From Phymatolithon calcareum (taxonomy: Eukaryota > Rhodophyta > Florideophyceae > Hapalidiales): a DNA stretch of 64,000 nt. The stretch is taken from contig OZ345352.1 in NCBI GenBank assembly GCA_977006965.1, positions 1,736,001 through 1,800,000 on the forward strand. The letters run 5' to 3'. The position numbers and the translations under genes were made by a program. The notes under the pieces were generated by a model that searched no databases, was not told the DNA's origin, and saw nothing but the letters and a program-made list of their open reading frames with translations. Shown here one piece after another: positions 32,991 to 44,265 of this stretch; position 1 is the first letter of the stretch, and every line of letters begins with the position of its first letter.

Positions 32991-33774
32991 ACTACAAAAG
33001 CCATTCAAGGATGGATGAATGGATGTGAATTTTCTTCAAACTCTCGCTGTCTATATAGCACCTGAGAGGCTTGTCATAGCGATAAATCGCGTTGCCTATA
33101 TTTCTACTTCGTGTTCTTGGGGTAAATATCCTGGCTTGCGTCGACGACTCTTTGCAGTCTTCTTTCTTCTTGCTCTGAGACAAGCACCTTATATAATGTG
33201 TTCTTTTGGTAGGAAAGGATTAAAAGTAGCTACGGGACTACAAAGTGACATTTCGAATTTAAAGCCAGCCTCCAATTTTCAATTTTCTTCTTCATGCTTG
33301 CATATGCCAATTCACATCGTCATTTTTCTAGTCTAGCGTAGAAAAATGGGCGAAGAGCACAATGAAAATCATGCAAAGTTTCTGTCTCGCTAACGTCCGG
33401 CAGCGAGTTTATTCTTCCGTTGGGGACCGACAGTCAAATGGAATTACCGTTGCCTGCTAGCAATGTCGACCGACTGTGAGCCAAGAAAGTCTACTGGCGC
33501 AGATTACGAACGGTGTGAAACGCATTGTGTCGCGCGCTGACACTTCGGATACTTTGCGAGAATGTAGCTAGACAGTCAGAGGTAGATGGAGTGATGTAGA
33601 GACTACTTAAGCGGTGATCGAAGTCTTTCTCGAGGAAGTCACCACTATCAACTTTACCAACCACAACCTAACCCCCAAGGATATCGAAAGATAAACTTAC
33701 TCTTCCGACGAAAGTCAGCAACGCTTTCACACTGCCGAGCAACCGTCCATTGCGTATCATTGGACTGGACAACT
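32991..33774. other. unassigned region
   Basis: No recognised gene. A minus-strand frame at 33183-32992 extends outward from the LINE-C junction but shows no known domain. Confidence 0.3.
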
Positions 33775-33950
33775 CCTGCCGAAGTCACTACATCCTTACG
33801 GAGTTTCTGACCCAGCAGAGTTGGCGCACCTTGCCGAAGTCACTACATCCCATCGGAGTTTCTGACCAAGCGAGCTGTAAGACATCTTGCCAAAAGCACT
33901 ACAGACCTCCTGGAGTTTCTGCCTAGACAAGTTGTATGGACATCCGGCAT
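33775..33950. repeat. three-copy tandem repeat of a roughly 58-bp unit
   Basis: Each unit contains TTGCC-AA-CACTACA followed by GGAGTTTCTG-CC (shared in all three with small changes). The copies start near 33777, 33834 and 33891. One frame through the repeats stays partly open. The function is unknown. Confidence 0.7.
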
Positions 33951-34709
33951 CTACCGTCGTCTCATTAGGGAGCTGAACAAGTCGTTCGGTTCCTGGATAC
34001 TTACGACAGTTTCCTTCTTCAGGCAGTGGCCCAACTGTCTATCCAGATTAGGGATGTTATGTCGGAATGAAGAATAGTATAAAATTTTAGTTTTTGGATT
34101 TTGAATTACTAATGAGAGCATACGACAGAAGCGTTTCAACTGCCACGCTCTTTGAAGCTCCGTTGTTCTACTGATATTCGTGCAATCCTGCTTAGCGCTG
34201 TGTCCCGAGCGTCAAAAATTCTCTCGCTGATACGCAGGAAATTGGTCGAGGGAAAGAAGAATAGTGTATTTTGCTGACTCCAGGGGAAACATTACGATTC
34301 CAGATAATATTGGTCTTGATTTTCTTCGGTTGAAGATATTCTTATGCTGGGTGCTTCACTGCTCGGTGATCTAGAAAAAGCAAGCTCTAGTCCCCAGAAA
34401 ACATGGTCATTAAAGTTCTACGCTGAAAGAAATCATTAACGGCATCTATGCTCAGTGTGGCTCGGATAATCCAGCGCAGTGTAAAGCGCCAGGGCTACCT
34501 TCTATGTTAAGTATCCTTCAACATCAGGATAATTACTTGGGAACTCTGTTCCTTCTAGTCAATCGATCTCTGGATCGCTGGGAATTTATTTGTGGCAAAT
34601 GAGCAGAACATATTCACAGCTAGAAACTGTGGACTATCGATGCGTGTGTAGACTAGAGCTGCGCTACTACTCGTGCCTTACAAAATATTGGCTACTGCGA
34701 AATCATGAT
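33951..34709. other. unassigned region
   Basis: No gene, repeat or domain recognised. Confidence 0.3.
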
Positions 34710-34822
34710 ACGTATTCCCGGGAGTGAGTGAGGTTTACTAGCAGGTGCATCTAGCCCCATCGAATACTTTTCGACATATAGTAGTCCTTTCCATTGCTCC
34801 TGTACCGTTACGAACTACTGCG

Positions 34823-35338
34823 TTAGTGCGTAAAGGTCTTGAAGGCAACGCAGTCACGAAGAGGATATCCACGGGGATGCACGTTCTTCACGACATTCCC
34901 CTTCTTGTCCAGAACCTGGTACGCCGTCAACGGAACAATGAAGCACTTGCCGTTTAAGAACTTGGCCTGGTTCTGCTGCGGGGTTTCATGTCCGATTCCG
35001 GAGAGATCCACACGCTTTCCGTGATATTTGTAGATACCGTAGGACTTGAAGAAGCTGGGGGAGAATTTCTGCTTCAGTCCGTGAGGGTACCACTTAGAGA
35101 TGCGAATGAACTTGTTCCTGTAATAGACGTAAGCCTCGCCGGTGGAATCAACATGACCGATTCTGGTTCCATCCTTGGCACAGATGGGGCCAGTGAAGGG
35201 GACGTCGTTCTTGACACCAACCTTGAAAGTGGAGCGGTTGTCACAGAAGCGGAAGCGGCACTTGCTGTAGCATGATGCATCAGAGAGGGCAATGGCCGCG
35301 AGGGCGAGAGTAATGGCGAAAGCGGCGATCTTGGCCAT
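34823..35338 (-). CDS. six-cysteine small secreted protein, copy 2
   Basis: This is a 171-residue intronless gene, identical to copy 1 except Ala54 for Ser and Arg74 for Lys. Signal peptide 1-21, cysteines 23, 27, 32, 53, 132 and 163, and the NRS sequon are all kept. The duplicated block is about 34710-35478 and corresponds to about 5270-6048, so promoter, gene and 3' flank moved together. The coding part has only a handful of base differences while the 3' flank is visibly more diverged, which suggests purifying selection or gene conversion. The AATAAA seen downstream of copy 1 has become AGTAAA here. The function is unknown, the same as the other copies. Confidence 0.92.
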   Translation of the reverse strand: MAKIAAFAITLALAAIALSDASCYSKCRFRFCDNRSTFKVGVKNDVPFTGPICAKDGTRIGHVDSTGEAYVYYRNKFIRISKWYPHGLKQKFSPSFFKSYGIYKYHGKRVDLSGIGHETPQQNQAKFLNGKCFIVPLTAYQVLDKKGNVVKNVHPRGYPLRDCVAFKTFTH

Positions 35339-35431
35339 GTTGAAAGGTGAAAGTTTGAAGTTGAGAGTGATTTTCTTGAAGTGGTTAGTTCGTTGCTTGA
35401 GGAAACCGGCCAGAGAGGGTTAGTCGGCTCC

Positions 35432-35438
35432 TTTTATA
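35432..35438 (-). promoter_or_regulatory. TATA box of secreted-protein gene 2
   Basis: TATAAAA on the minus strand, 94-100 bases upstream of the ATG at 35338. It is embedded in the conserved context CTGTATAAAAGGAGCCG, shared with copy 1. Confidence 0.75.
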
Positions 35439-35478
35439 CAGGTACAGTGTCGCACTGTCCAGCAATATCAATGCAAAG

Positions 35479-36789
35479 AATCCAACTCTTCGATGTATCA
35501 GGGATCCCCACATACATCAATTTTGAATTCTGCCGCTGTAGGGGAGAGTACAGGTCATAGTACAACAAGGAAGACTCCACGATTTGTTCATGGTCTACAT
35601 TATCAAAATCGCGTTGTAGAGTTTTGCTCGTCAAAAACTCTATATTGGCTTACAGCAAATCAGGAAAATATCGGGCAACACGATTATCTGAAGAATTTGC
35701 AACAGTGGAAGTACTCTGAAGTGAGGCCTGGCTGCAGCACTGGCGTGATTGGAATGGGGACTATTAAATGAACAAAACCCGATGAAGGTAACGAACTGCG
35801 ACGTCAGCAATCTGCATTTTTATCTTAGTGACGCGACATGTAATGACGTTAAATACTGGTCCGCGTGGGTACCTCCATCGTGGACGAGTTTTCTGCACTT
35901 ATCAGAAAGACTCTATCCGGGATTGACTTGGCTGCAAGCATATAAATTCATGCGTGGGTTTCGTGCGATGTCCAGCAATCTTTTCAAGCTTTGACAAAGG
36001 CCCGGCTTTTGCTGACCTTGACGTTCAGCATCTTTCAAGTGCATAGGCTTGCGCGATGGAATCTACATTTCTGAGATCTAAACAGCAGTGTCCTGTGATG
36101 TGGTTTCCAGTTTCTACTCTTCGCTCTGCGATGCATGGACAGGGTTCGATATGCTCGCGTTCCTTCCTTTTTATTTCATTTTTCCTCATTGCTGTAAAAG
36201 TACACATTGTCTTTGACCCGAAAAGCTTTGTTTTCTCTGTAAACATGTCTAAAATCGACAATGCAAATTTTTTTTTTCGTAAAATTTCGGCTCTTTAACT
36301 GTGCGGAAGGTTGCCAAGGCGATTCCCAAAATAATCGGCATTCAAGAAACTATAACATTGAGACTTGGAGCAATCCTTGAAGTATCTTGCAGTATTTAAA
36401 GTTTTCGATTTTTGAATTCCTAAAGTTTTGACCTGCGAGGGCTCTAATTTGTTCGCAGACTGTTCGAATATTTTTGATTTCCTCGTTGAAATGCCTGCAA
36501 AGTCTCAATTTGAAGAAATGGGAAGGGTTTCATAAGATTCTACAACGTGCTCTTGGTAGCTCAAATCCCTTATATTCATCTCTCTATTCCAACAAGAATT
36601 CTTGTGAGTCGCTTAAGCTTATATACAAGTTCACGAACCGACGTTGACCAGTAAATAATGTGATATGGCTAAAAAGTTCAATCCCAGCAGAGATTCATTC
36701 ATTCAATTTGGCTTTTCCCCTAATGGGGCTAGCAGCGATTCGAGGGTCAAAGTTTCTTCCATTCTATCCTTTCGCTAGCGAGTTTGACT
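35479..36789. other. unassigned region with a possible LINE zinc-finger remnant
   Basis: On the minus strand 36261-36025 encodes EPCPCIAERRVETGNHITGHC, whose C.C ... H....C spacing resembles the zinc-binding tail seen after reverse transcriptase or RNase H in some LINEs. The context is too decayed to confirm. The rest of the stretch has no supported feature. Confidence 0.35.
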
Positions 36790-37217
36790 GTGGCGTTCAC
36801 ATCTCATGTAGGTACGTCATCTTCTGGCGGTGGTCTGACGCATTGTAGCAGCACCTGGCGGACCAGGCGGCGCTCTTCCATTCTACGAATTTGTCCGAGC
36901 CAACTCCATCATAAGTCTCTCGTCCGCAGCACCACGTCGATGGTTGGTGCCCTGGCTTCGTCGGCTATTGGTGTCTCCATTATTCTCAATAACATCTTTG
37001 CACCTGTTATTTTAGGTTTCTTCCGCACTGGTTCTGTCAGCGTCCATGATTCACAGCCGTATAGGAGAGTTGATACGCCAGTGGAGCCAGAAAGACGCAC
37101 CCGTAGACTTTTGAGTGGTTTCCCATCGATAAGAATCACTTTGAGGTCTTGACAGGGGGAACAGACAATTTCGACGCCGTGGCTGACAGGTACTAAGGGC
37201 TCACCGTCTGCCGACAA
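36790..37217 (-). pseudogene. LINE-E reverse transcriptase C-terminal fragment
   Basis: The minus-strand translation contains STLLYGCESWTLTEPVRKK and, after a stop, WLGQIRRMEERRLVRQV (both in part). These correspond to the widespread LINE signature LLYGCETW and the following GH-RM-E-R block. It is unrelated in sequence to LINE-A, B and J. The polymerase core is not present. Confidence 0.75.
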
Positions 37218-37482
37218 AAATACGCCAAGATATTTGAAGCTCAGGGTGTTTCCAAGCTATTCAGCTTCATGATCCAGCTCGTTTGTGCCTGTTCCCGTTT
37301 TCATTTCTCACCAGCTTGTCTGCAAGAGATCCGGCACGGGAGGCGACCGTCTGGGTGGGTAGCTTGGATACGAGGCCCCAGTGCTCCTCTGCGAGACAGG
37401 GTGCTTCCCGAGGCTCGTCGTCAGAGAATTAAATTCTCTTTTGACGGAAACGCGCATCATACCATCATTGTTATCGGACGCA
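37218..37482. other. unassigned region
   Basis: Moderately GC-rich. No domain recognised. Confidence 0.3.
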
Positions 37483-38381
37483 TATTTTCAGTGTCACTAA
37501 TTCTCGCGTCTGTGTCACTAATCGGGAAAAAGACATTTCAGTGTCACTATTTTGCAAAATGACGCGTCAGTGTCACTAATCTGCAAAACAGTGCCTTGGT
37601 GTCACTATTTTCCAAAAATGGCATCTCAATGTCACTAATCTTCCAAACGAATCGACCATGTCACTAAAAATTACAGAACAAGCTACAGTAGAAATGTACA
37701 ATTTTCGGGAAATAATTATTGCAAAGTCTTTTCATCTTGTAAAAATTTGGCAAGGAATAATACTCGTTGCCAAGTCCACGTTTCGCCAGCTCCAGGTGCT
37801 GTGCACAAGGTTTTCAGAATCTATATGATACTCATTGGGTGGCATTGTTTTCATTTGTAACGGTCTGACAAAGTCGGATTGGCCCATAACGTGGATAAAT
37901 CGGGCCAAAGAGAAATTTTTGCAGTAGTGTTCTGTGGTCAATGGCAGAGCTCTACCAAAATCGCAGGCATGATAAATGGCTCTGAACGGTCAACTTAATG
38001 CAATAAGCTCAAGTTTTCCTCGGGAATGATCTGCTCCATAAAACTGAAGGCCTGCAGTTTTATGGAGCAGAATATTCCCGATGAAACCTTGAGCTAAGGT
38101 GCTATAGAATGGCAAGCTGTATCAGTGGTTAACGTACACCTCGACCAGCTTCATACCGATAGCAGTTGCGAAAAAGTTTTCCAAAACTTTTCCCGAAGAG
38201 TATAATTGTGTCTTATTGAGTTGCTTTTAGTGACACAGAAGAGCGGTTTTTAGGATTAGTGACACTGAGCTATCGTTTCTTAGAATAGTGATACTGAAGT
38301 GCTGTTTTTCATATTAGTGACACTGACGTGCTCTTTTTTAATTTAGTGACACAGACGTGCAAATTAGTGACAGGGAAAATA
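37483..38381. mobile_element. non-autonomous element with phased inverted motif arrays
   Basis: The left end has seven copies of GTGTCACTA (or ATGTCACTA), starting at 37491, 37512, 37541, 37570, 37599, 37629 and 37658. The right end has six inverted copies (TAGTGACAC-type), starting at 38228, 38257, 38286, 38315, 38344 and 38365. From each tip inward the spacing is 21 bp, then 29 bp repeatedly. The tips (TTTTC ... GAAAA) are flanked by TA (37483-37484 and 38380-38381). The interior has a minus-strand stretch (37941-37732, 69 codons) without recognised function and the hairpin at 38006-38095. I infer a foldback-type or MITE-like DNA transposon with an array of transposase-binding sites. Confidence 0.75.
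38006..38095. repeat. long hairpin inside the phased-array element
   Basis: The arms CTGCTCCATAAAACTG (38031-38046) and CAGTTTTATGGAGCAG (38055-38070) are perfectly complementary around an 8-base loop (AAGGCCTG). Pairing continues outward with a few mismatches (CGGGAAT with ATTCCCG, AGCTCAAG with CTTGAGCT). Total arm length is about 40 bases. Confidence 0.85.
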
Positions 38382-39370
38382 TTTAGCCATTGTTATCCAA
38401 TACTGGTTTTCGTCATTTTGGATCGCGATTTCCTGGAAGCAAGATGAAAATCATGGATAGGCAGAAAGATTTCTTGCTTGCTCATACTCTTACAGAGATG
38501 GCCAAATGGCGGTACTCAGAATCTTTTTGAAAAACTATTTTCTGTTTCTGAGCGATGTTTCGGCCATTGTTTCGTTCGTAAGGCGATGCGTTTTACTTCT
38601 TGTCTGGGTGCAGCACTGCTCATCAGCCGTCTGTCTTATGAATCTCTGAGTACGAAATCCTCCGTGGAGGTTAAGAGTAGCACCAACTGGTATACTTTCT
38701 TTCACTAATAGTATTGAAGGTTTCTGCATTGATGAGGTACAATGATTCAAAATTTGGGGAAGTTTGCACCTCCTAATAAGCAGGCGTACTAACTTCCAAT
38801 GCTTCAGCTTTTCTCAGAGTTTAAAATCGTACTCTCCACATGCTAAATCCTTTCAGACTGAATTGCAACTTATAACCACATATTACTCTAGACGCAAGTC
38901 TGAAATTGCGAAGTTGTTGATGCGTTGGTAACTTTTAAAATAAAAATCTCCATTTCTTCTTCTTACTCCACATGCTAAAAACTACCATGCAATACGCAAA
39001 GGCTTCTCTCAAGCAGGTGCAACCGCTTATTTCCAAATCGCCTCTCCACCGTCTCCCGATTAATCACTGACCAGCAGGAACTTTCTATTCTAAAGAACTG
39101 TTAAATCAACGATTTTTATTCACCAAAGCATCATTGATTATTTCTTTGTTTAGTTTTCTCCGTAACGCAAGAAATTATTTCAAGGCCTTGACAACAGCAG
39201 TGAAAGTGTAAATCATTCTACATCTGCTGCCCCGAACACCGCCCTCTCGACGGAGACTCAGCACCCGGCGGCAGTAGCTAATACATTTTTGCCCCCTATG
39301 ACATGTGCAGCGCCCACCCTGGTCTCTTGCGAATCGTCCGTCATGCAAGGGCAAGAGCTCCTAATATCAT
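38382..39370. other. mostly unassigned; LINE-A 3' end at about 38910-38965
   Basis: GATGCGTTGGTAACTTTTAA followed by AATAAAAATCTCCATTTCTTCTTCTT (given in parts) at 38920-38965 is a LINE-A type 3' end on the plus strand. Nothing else in the stretch is recognisable. Confidence 0.45.
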
Positions 39371-40048
39371 CGGTTCATATCGTAAACTTTTTTTTCTTCT
39401 CCCATCGTCTGTAACTAGAAATCCAGTTCTTGCGCATCGAGCATTTGATTCTTCAAACTTTTCTCTCGACCCCATGCATTGCATTTCACGACTAGCCAGC
39501 CACATCTCTCTGGCCTACGAGGTCCATTATGCAGGTCACTTAAGCCAACGAAGCGTGTGTGACTCTATTGTAATGCTTGCAACAGATGTGCAGCATTTAC
39601 AGTGACAGAAACTGCGTTGAGCCTTGGCTCTCCTCCAAAGCGCTGTCATCTTCAATCACAGACTCTAGATGTAAAATATCAACGATGAATGTACCTCATG
39701 TAATAAAATCAGAGAAAGCACAGGTGAGCTTTAATTTGGAACGAATCTTAGGTATAATGGGACTTGCTATTGGCTGCAATCAGTAGCATTCAACGGCAAA
39801 CATATATCAAGAGAATTCAAGTACGGAAGCATGTGCGGCAATCTACAAACTCGCTAAAGTCAACCATAGGATGAACCTGTCGTTCCACCGACATACCAGC
39901 TTTAACATCAGCAAAAACTAAGGAATCCGCTTGCTCTATCACATTTGTGGTTTCGACTCTTCGTTCGTCAGGGTAACCAGTAATATCCCCGGCCATAGTC
40001 GAACCCTCGCAAGAAGATAATTTAACTTTTGCCCCGGCAGAATGTAGA
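39371..40048 (-). repeat. dispersed repeat R1, copy 2
   Basis: Matches 1-632. The minus-strand frame (about 40045 down to 39838) is open here over about 70 codons, including HSAGAKVKLSSCEGSTMAG and DITGYPDERRVETTNVIEQ; in copy 1 the same frame ends early. The differences are not restricted to third codon positions, so both copies are probably decaying. The protein is not recognised. Confidence 0.6.
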
Positions 40049-40744
40049 ACCGGTCATGCCAGGGGCCGCCATGGGAATGGCCGGATAAGCGTGGTCCAAC
40101 AACGACAGCTCAGATGTGTGGTGTTGAATGAAGAGGTTTACTTGGTCGTTGATCGATATCGACAGTCCATCGTAGATACTCGATGGTCGATCGTCTCTGG
40201 ATGATACTTGTGCGTCGATGAGCCTAAGTACTAAACAGAGGCAACACAGTAGATTGAAGATGACCAATCATGGGCAGGTATGCGGACATCCATAGGGGGA
40301 AGTCAGATAGCTTACCAAACTAACACGGCCCACGGTAAGCGACGGAGAATGTATAGACTACTTGCCGGTAAATCTTGTGGCGACAAGGAAAGAGAAAAGA
40401 AGGCAACATCGATGAGATGGGAACTCGAGGCTTGCTCACGCGCAGTCCGCATGTGAGGAGCTCATGGTAAGTAAGAGAATGAAAACGGTGGTGAGGATGG
40501 AGCTTGCATGTTTGCCGACGCATTGTTGGCACATGAAATGCTCCTACGACAAAGCCGAGATGAATGTTCGTATTCGTGGCAGCGACAAACGGGGGAACAG
40601 GAAGAGTGTTCTCATACAGCTTGCACAACAAGGAACATGGATGGGCTTGAGACTTGTGCGGACCAATGCTAACGAAATTTCCGCAAATGATAGAGTCCCG
40701 CGATCTACACAGAATATCAAGGTCTTATCGTGGTACGATCTGTC
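40049..40744. other. unassigned region
   Basis: Open stretches 40464-40760 plus (98 codons) and 40320-40631 minus (103 codons) overlap each other and have no recognised domain. Confidence 0.3.
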
Positions 40745-41068
40745 CACAATATTATCGTAATTAAGTGGATTTATTGAGAAGTTCGCAACTGGAGGAAAGT
40801 CGGTACCTTTCTTAGCATTCCACTACACTCGAAATTTCAGTCGCCTTTATCAGAATTACGTAGTATCTCGTCAATGGCTCGGGCCAGGTTGGTCTCCTCT
40901 GTAGGGGTCCATGTAGACTTCTTCAGGATGCTGTTGAGTGTCCTAACTGCCATGCTCCTTGATTGCACATATCTTCTATCAACTTCTGTGGATTTATTGG
41001 AACGTCACCTACAAACAATCTTTCGCAGAGAATTTTGTGCCCGCTTTCTTTCATCCTCACTGCTTAGT
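40745..41068 (-). mobile_element. LINE-C 3' terminal fragment, copy 2
   Basis: Matches 32566-32870 with divergence: 3' border TCGTAATTAAGTGGATTTATTGAGAAG (plus strand, given in part), then the sequence encoding the KES-R-ILC-RW region. It directly abuts the 3' end of LINE-G. Confidence 0.7.
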
Positions 41069-41711
41069 TTTTTTTGCAACTGTTTAGTTGTTTATTTGAA
41101 AGCCCTCATTAACACTCCTAAGACTGTACGGGAGCAGCTTTTCGTAACTTGTTCATTCTAGTATATCGCCTGGTCCCTAATACAGGGACTCGTCGTTCTC
41201 CATATTGTCAATTATGGTAACGCTGTAGAGTAGTATGGAGTCTAATGCCTTTTCCGTTCTTAACATTTCTCCGGAGTCCGGTAGACCATTCTTGAAAAAG
41301 ATAATTTTCCTGGTGCGGCGTTCTTCTTGATGTTCCCAGGCTAGGCGGAGGGCACCTCTGTCTTAGAAATCAGTTGGCGTGCTCGCCTTTCGCATGCGGT
41401 CAAACGTTTAGAGTTCCAGCTCTGCCCCAGCGTCGCTTGCCTCCTCCACAGCCTTTCTAAGTCTTCGCGTTAACTTCGAGAACAAGTACTGTCGGCGGAA
41501 CTCCCATGATTCTACTTGGCATAGCTTCATTATTCTTCTCCTGTGCCGCCCTGTCCACTTTCTAAACAGTATCGTTGAGATGTCCTTCTGGACATTCACT
41601 GCTGGTCTCGATACTCGAGTCGAGTCTGGTTTTATATGCGCAGAGTACTCTTATATTGACCTGCAGAATGCTTTGAAAAGCCTGGTGCATTTTTATGTGC
41701 TGTATATTTTC

Positions 41712-42387
41712 CTTGTCAGGCCTAGGAGAGATATTGTCCATGCGAAAGTGAATGGTTTCCTGTGCGAAGCAGCAAACGAAACGAAAGCTACGACAAACAT
41801 CAAGAAATACCAAAGAAACAAGATACTGGATGCCGCAGAGGATGCGGAAAAGTCGAAAAAACGACCTATACCGCACGCGAAAGTGTCGTTACCGCCGCAC
41901 CTTCTCTTCAACTCAAGGAGACATAGAACACTTACCATCAAGTGGTCATTTGGAATGTTCCCTCCAATGAGCACCTCTACCCTTATCGAACTCACCGGCC
42001 AATGTGGAAAAGATGCCATCGAAGACGTGACAAATGGCCTTGCAAAGGACAGACTCTCCAAAGAAGAAAGCGCCTGGACGAAGCGAGCACTCGACGAGCT
42101 CCTAACCATGTTTCAGGCTGTGGACAAGTAAGGACTACCCGCAAATTGAAATTACAGCGTGCCACAGGACAGGGGAGTAACTTTCCCCCTCGAGGTCCCG
42201 AAGGAGACCAGAGGTGGGTTTTTGTAGTCCACTGAGTCGTGTCACACCAAAAAGAAAAGAAAACCCCTTCAGGACAGAATCTAGCCAAAACCCCTTGGCC
42301 TTAGGAAAGTTGCCCCGAGCGTCAGCAGATGCGTTGGTAACTTTTAAATAAAAATCTACCTTTCTTCTTCTTCTTGTCAGGCCTAGG
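41712..42387 (+). mobile_element. 5'-truncated LINE-A with 15-bp target-site duplication
   Basis: CTTGTCAGGCCTAGG flanks the body 41727-42372 (41712-41726 and 42373-42387). The body encodes the uninterrupted LINE-A ORF2 C-terminus (41727-42131, RDIVHAKVNGFLCEA ... LLTMFQAVDK), closely similar to 7001-7400, then the 3' untranslated region ending AATAAAAATCTACC and (TTC)n. It is a recent insertion in LINE-G, in opposite orientation. Confidence 0.92.
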
Positions 42388-43311
42388 GTACTCATGAGCC
42401 GAACTTTTGCGCCAGCGCTTTCGAATCGCTCCAGGAGTCGGTCGTCACGAATTTAGTTCTCGTCAATTTTTGTACCGATATATTCTGCATTGCGTCTTCT
42501 TTGAAGTTCCATGTTCGCCAGAAGAAACGAATGTCTAATCCTTCGAGTTGGGACAATGACGCAGCACTCTAAGGTTGACCAAGTCATTCGATAGACCTGC
42601 ACCCATTCGGAGCATTCATTGAGCATTTCCTGTAGCTCGTCTTCATTCTTCACATTAATATGACGTCGTCAGCAAATACATTCAAGCGAAGACTCGCATT
42701 AGAAGGGTTGAAGCTCATCGCCGTGATCCTTTCTGCCAAAGTGTCCATCAGAATATTGAACAGTGTGAGGCTAATAGGGGATCCCTGGGGGACTCAACGC
42801 TCGCTTATGCCTCGTGTTCTTTCTGCGATATTCATAACCGCGAAGAGGATCTTCCGCAGAGAGAGCGAAGCCAACGAAGCCACGTGTGCTGATAATATGA
42901 GCTCAATTTCTCACATGAACTTCTCTCGTGGTACCCGATCGTATGCTGACTGCAAGACAATTTCAACTTTCGTCTCTCTTCCTCGTCTTACGGCTGGTTT
43001 ATAACGGAGGAGGGCTCTTTCTCTGACTTTTCGAAATTGGAATCCCATTTTTGATTTGTTGAAGAAATATTCCTTCCGGATGAGTTCATCCACCGCTGAT
43101 TCGAATATTTTGCGAGCGTGCGACAACAGCGAAATCGGCCTGTAGCTTTTCGGGGAGCTTTGGTCTCTTTTCTTAAATATTGGGACAACCAGTGGGTGAT
43201 TCCAGTCCTCAGGCCAGCAGCCGAGCTGGCCGGCTTTGGTGATCTTTGCTAGTAGGAAACTGTAGCTTTGCTCTAGGGTTAGTAGCAGTGCTTCAGAAAA
43301 AATTCCATCGT

Positions 43312-43612
43312 AATTATATAGATTTATTGAGAAGGTACAATGTGTCCCAACTGGACGAATGTCGGCACCTTTCTAGGCATATTCCATTAGCATTGAAAAT
43401 TCGGCTTCCTTAATCGGAATTACATAGAACCACGTCAATGGCTCTAGCGACATCAATCTCTTATGCCGGGGTTCATGAAGGCTTCTTCAGGATTCTGTTG
43501 AGTGTTCCAGCTGCCTATGATCCTTGACTGCCAATTTCTTCAATTAACTTTGGTGGGTTTCTCGGAAAATGGCCTATAAATTACCTTGCGCAAAGAATTC
43601 TGTATCTGCTTT
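43312..43612 (-). mobile_element. LINE-C 3' terminal fragment, copy 3
   Basis: Nearly the same as 32566-32870 over its full length (TGTGTCCCAACTGGACGAA, TTGGTGGGTTTCTCGGAAA). It lies between the polymerase and linker parts of LINE-G. No target-site duplication was recognised. Confidence 0.75.
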
Positions 43613-44265
43613 CGTTCATCCTCTGGACTAGCTTCTTTTTGCCTGGGGGCACGTCTTAGAGCTCTCCTTAGTTCTCGTTTTAATGCATTGTGACTTGAAA
43701 TTCTCTCGGCTGTATGGATGTGGCTTGGGAGTCTTTGAGCTCCTCCGTCAGGTGGGCTGCCATTTAATCTGAATCAAGGGGCCTCCCTTCCCGGCAATTC
43801 GTCCGGTATCTCCTCTTCTTCATTCGAAATAGATTTTTCATCCTATTCGCAAAGTCTGTTCGCGTTGACGCGGATAGATCTTCGTTGAATTTCTTAAAGC
43901 TTGCTCGTCTGTTTGCCCTGGTTATCTTTTTCACCTTTCTGCCGAGATCTCTATATGTTTGCCAATCGACGACCGAGTCCGTTCTCCGTGCCTTCCTGTA
44001 GTCTTTTTTTCGCAGCTTGGAAATTTGTCAAGCTGTTTGGTGCAGAATTATATAAATCTTCTGGTTTTCTTGATCTTCTATGTATCCATGGTTGGTTGAT
44101 GGTCCAAGAGCTCTCTTGCACGCATTCTGGTAGGCTTCTATTTCGTCCGCCTCATCTATACCTTTAACGTCTTCCAACAGCAATATCAAAAACATACTTT
44201 TTATAATTAAAGTTTATATGAAAGCCCCACAGACTTCCGAAGATATGTGTAAGGCTTCCTCTGAT

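Larger units (their letters stand above)
41069..44202 (-). mobile_element. LINE-G, long but fragmented copy
   Basis: Minus-strand parts in consistent order: linker between endonuclease and polymerase at about 44190-43613 (KDYRKARRTDSVVDWQTYRDL, RANRRASFKKFNEDL); reverse transcriptase at about 43310-42388 (YRPISLLSHARKIFESAVDEL, QSAYDRVPREKF, VPQGSPISLTLFNILMDTLA, FADDVIL); and C-terminus and 3' end at 41711-41069 (LRLAWEHQEERRTRKIIF, TEKALDSILLYS, then AAATAAACAACTAAACAG and an A run). It is interrupted by a LINE-A copy (41727-42372) and a LINE-C end (43312-43612). Stops and frameshifts are common. The endonuclease and ORF1 are not present. Confidence 0.78.

Noticed and set aside
37483-38381. 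Regularly spaced motif arrays as a CRISPR array
   Set aside because: The window is eukaryotic, the motif is only about 9 bp, and the two arrays are mirror images at the ends of one element.
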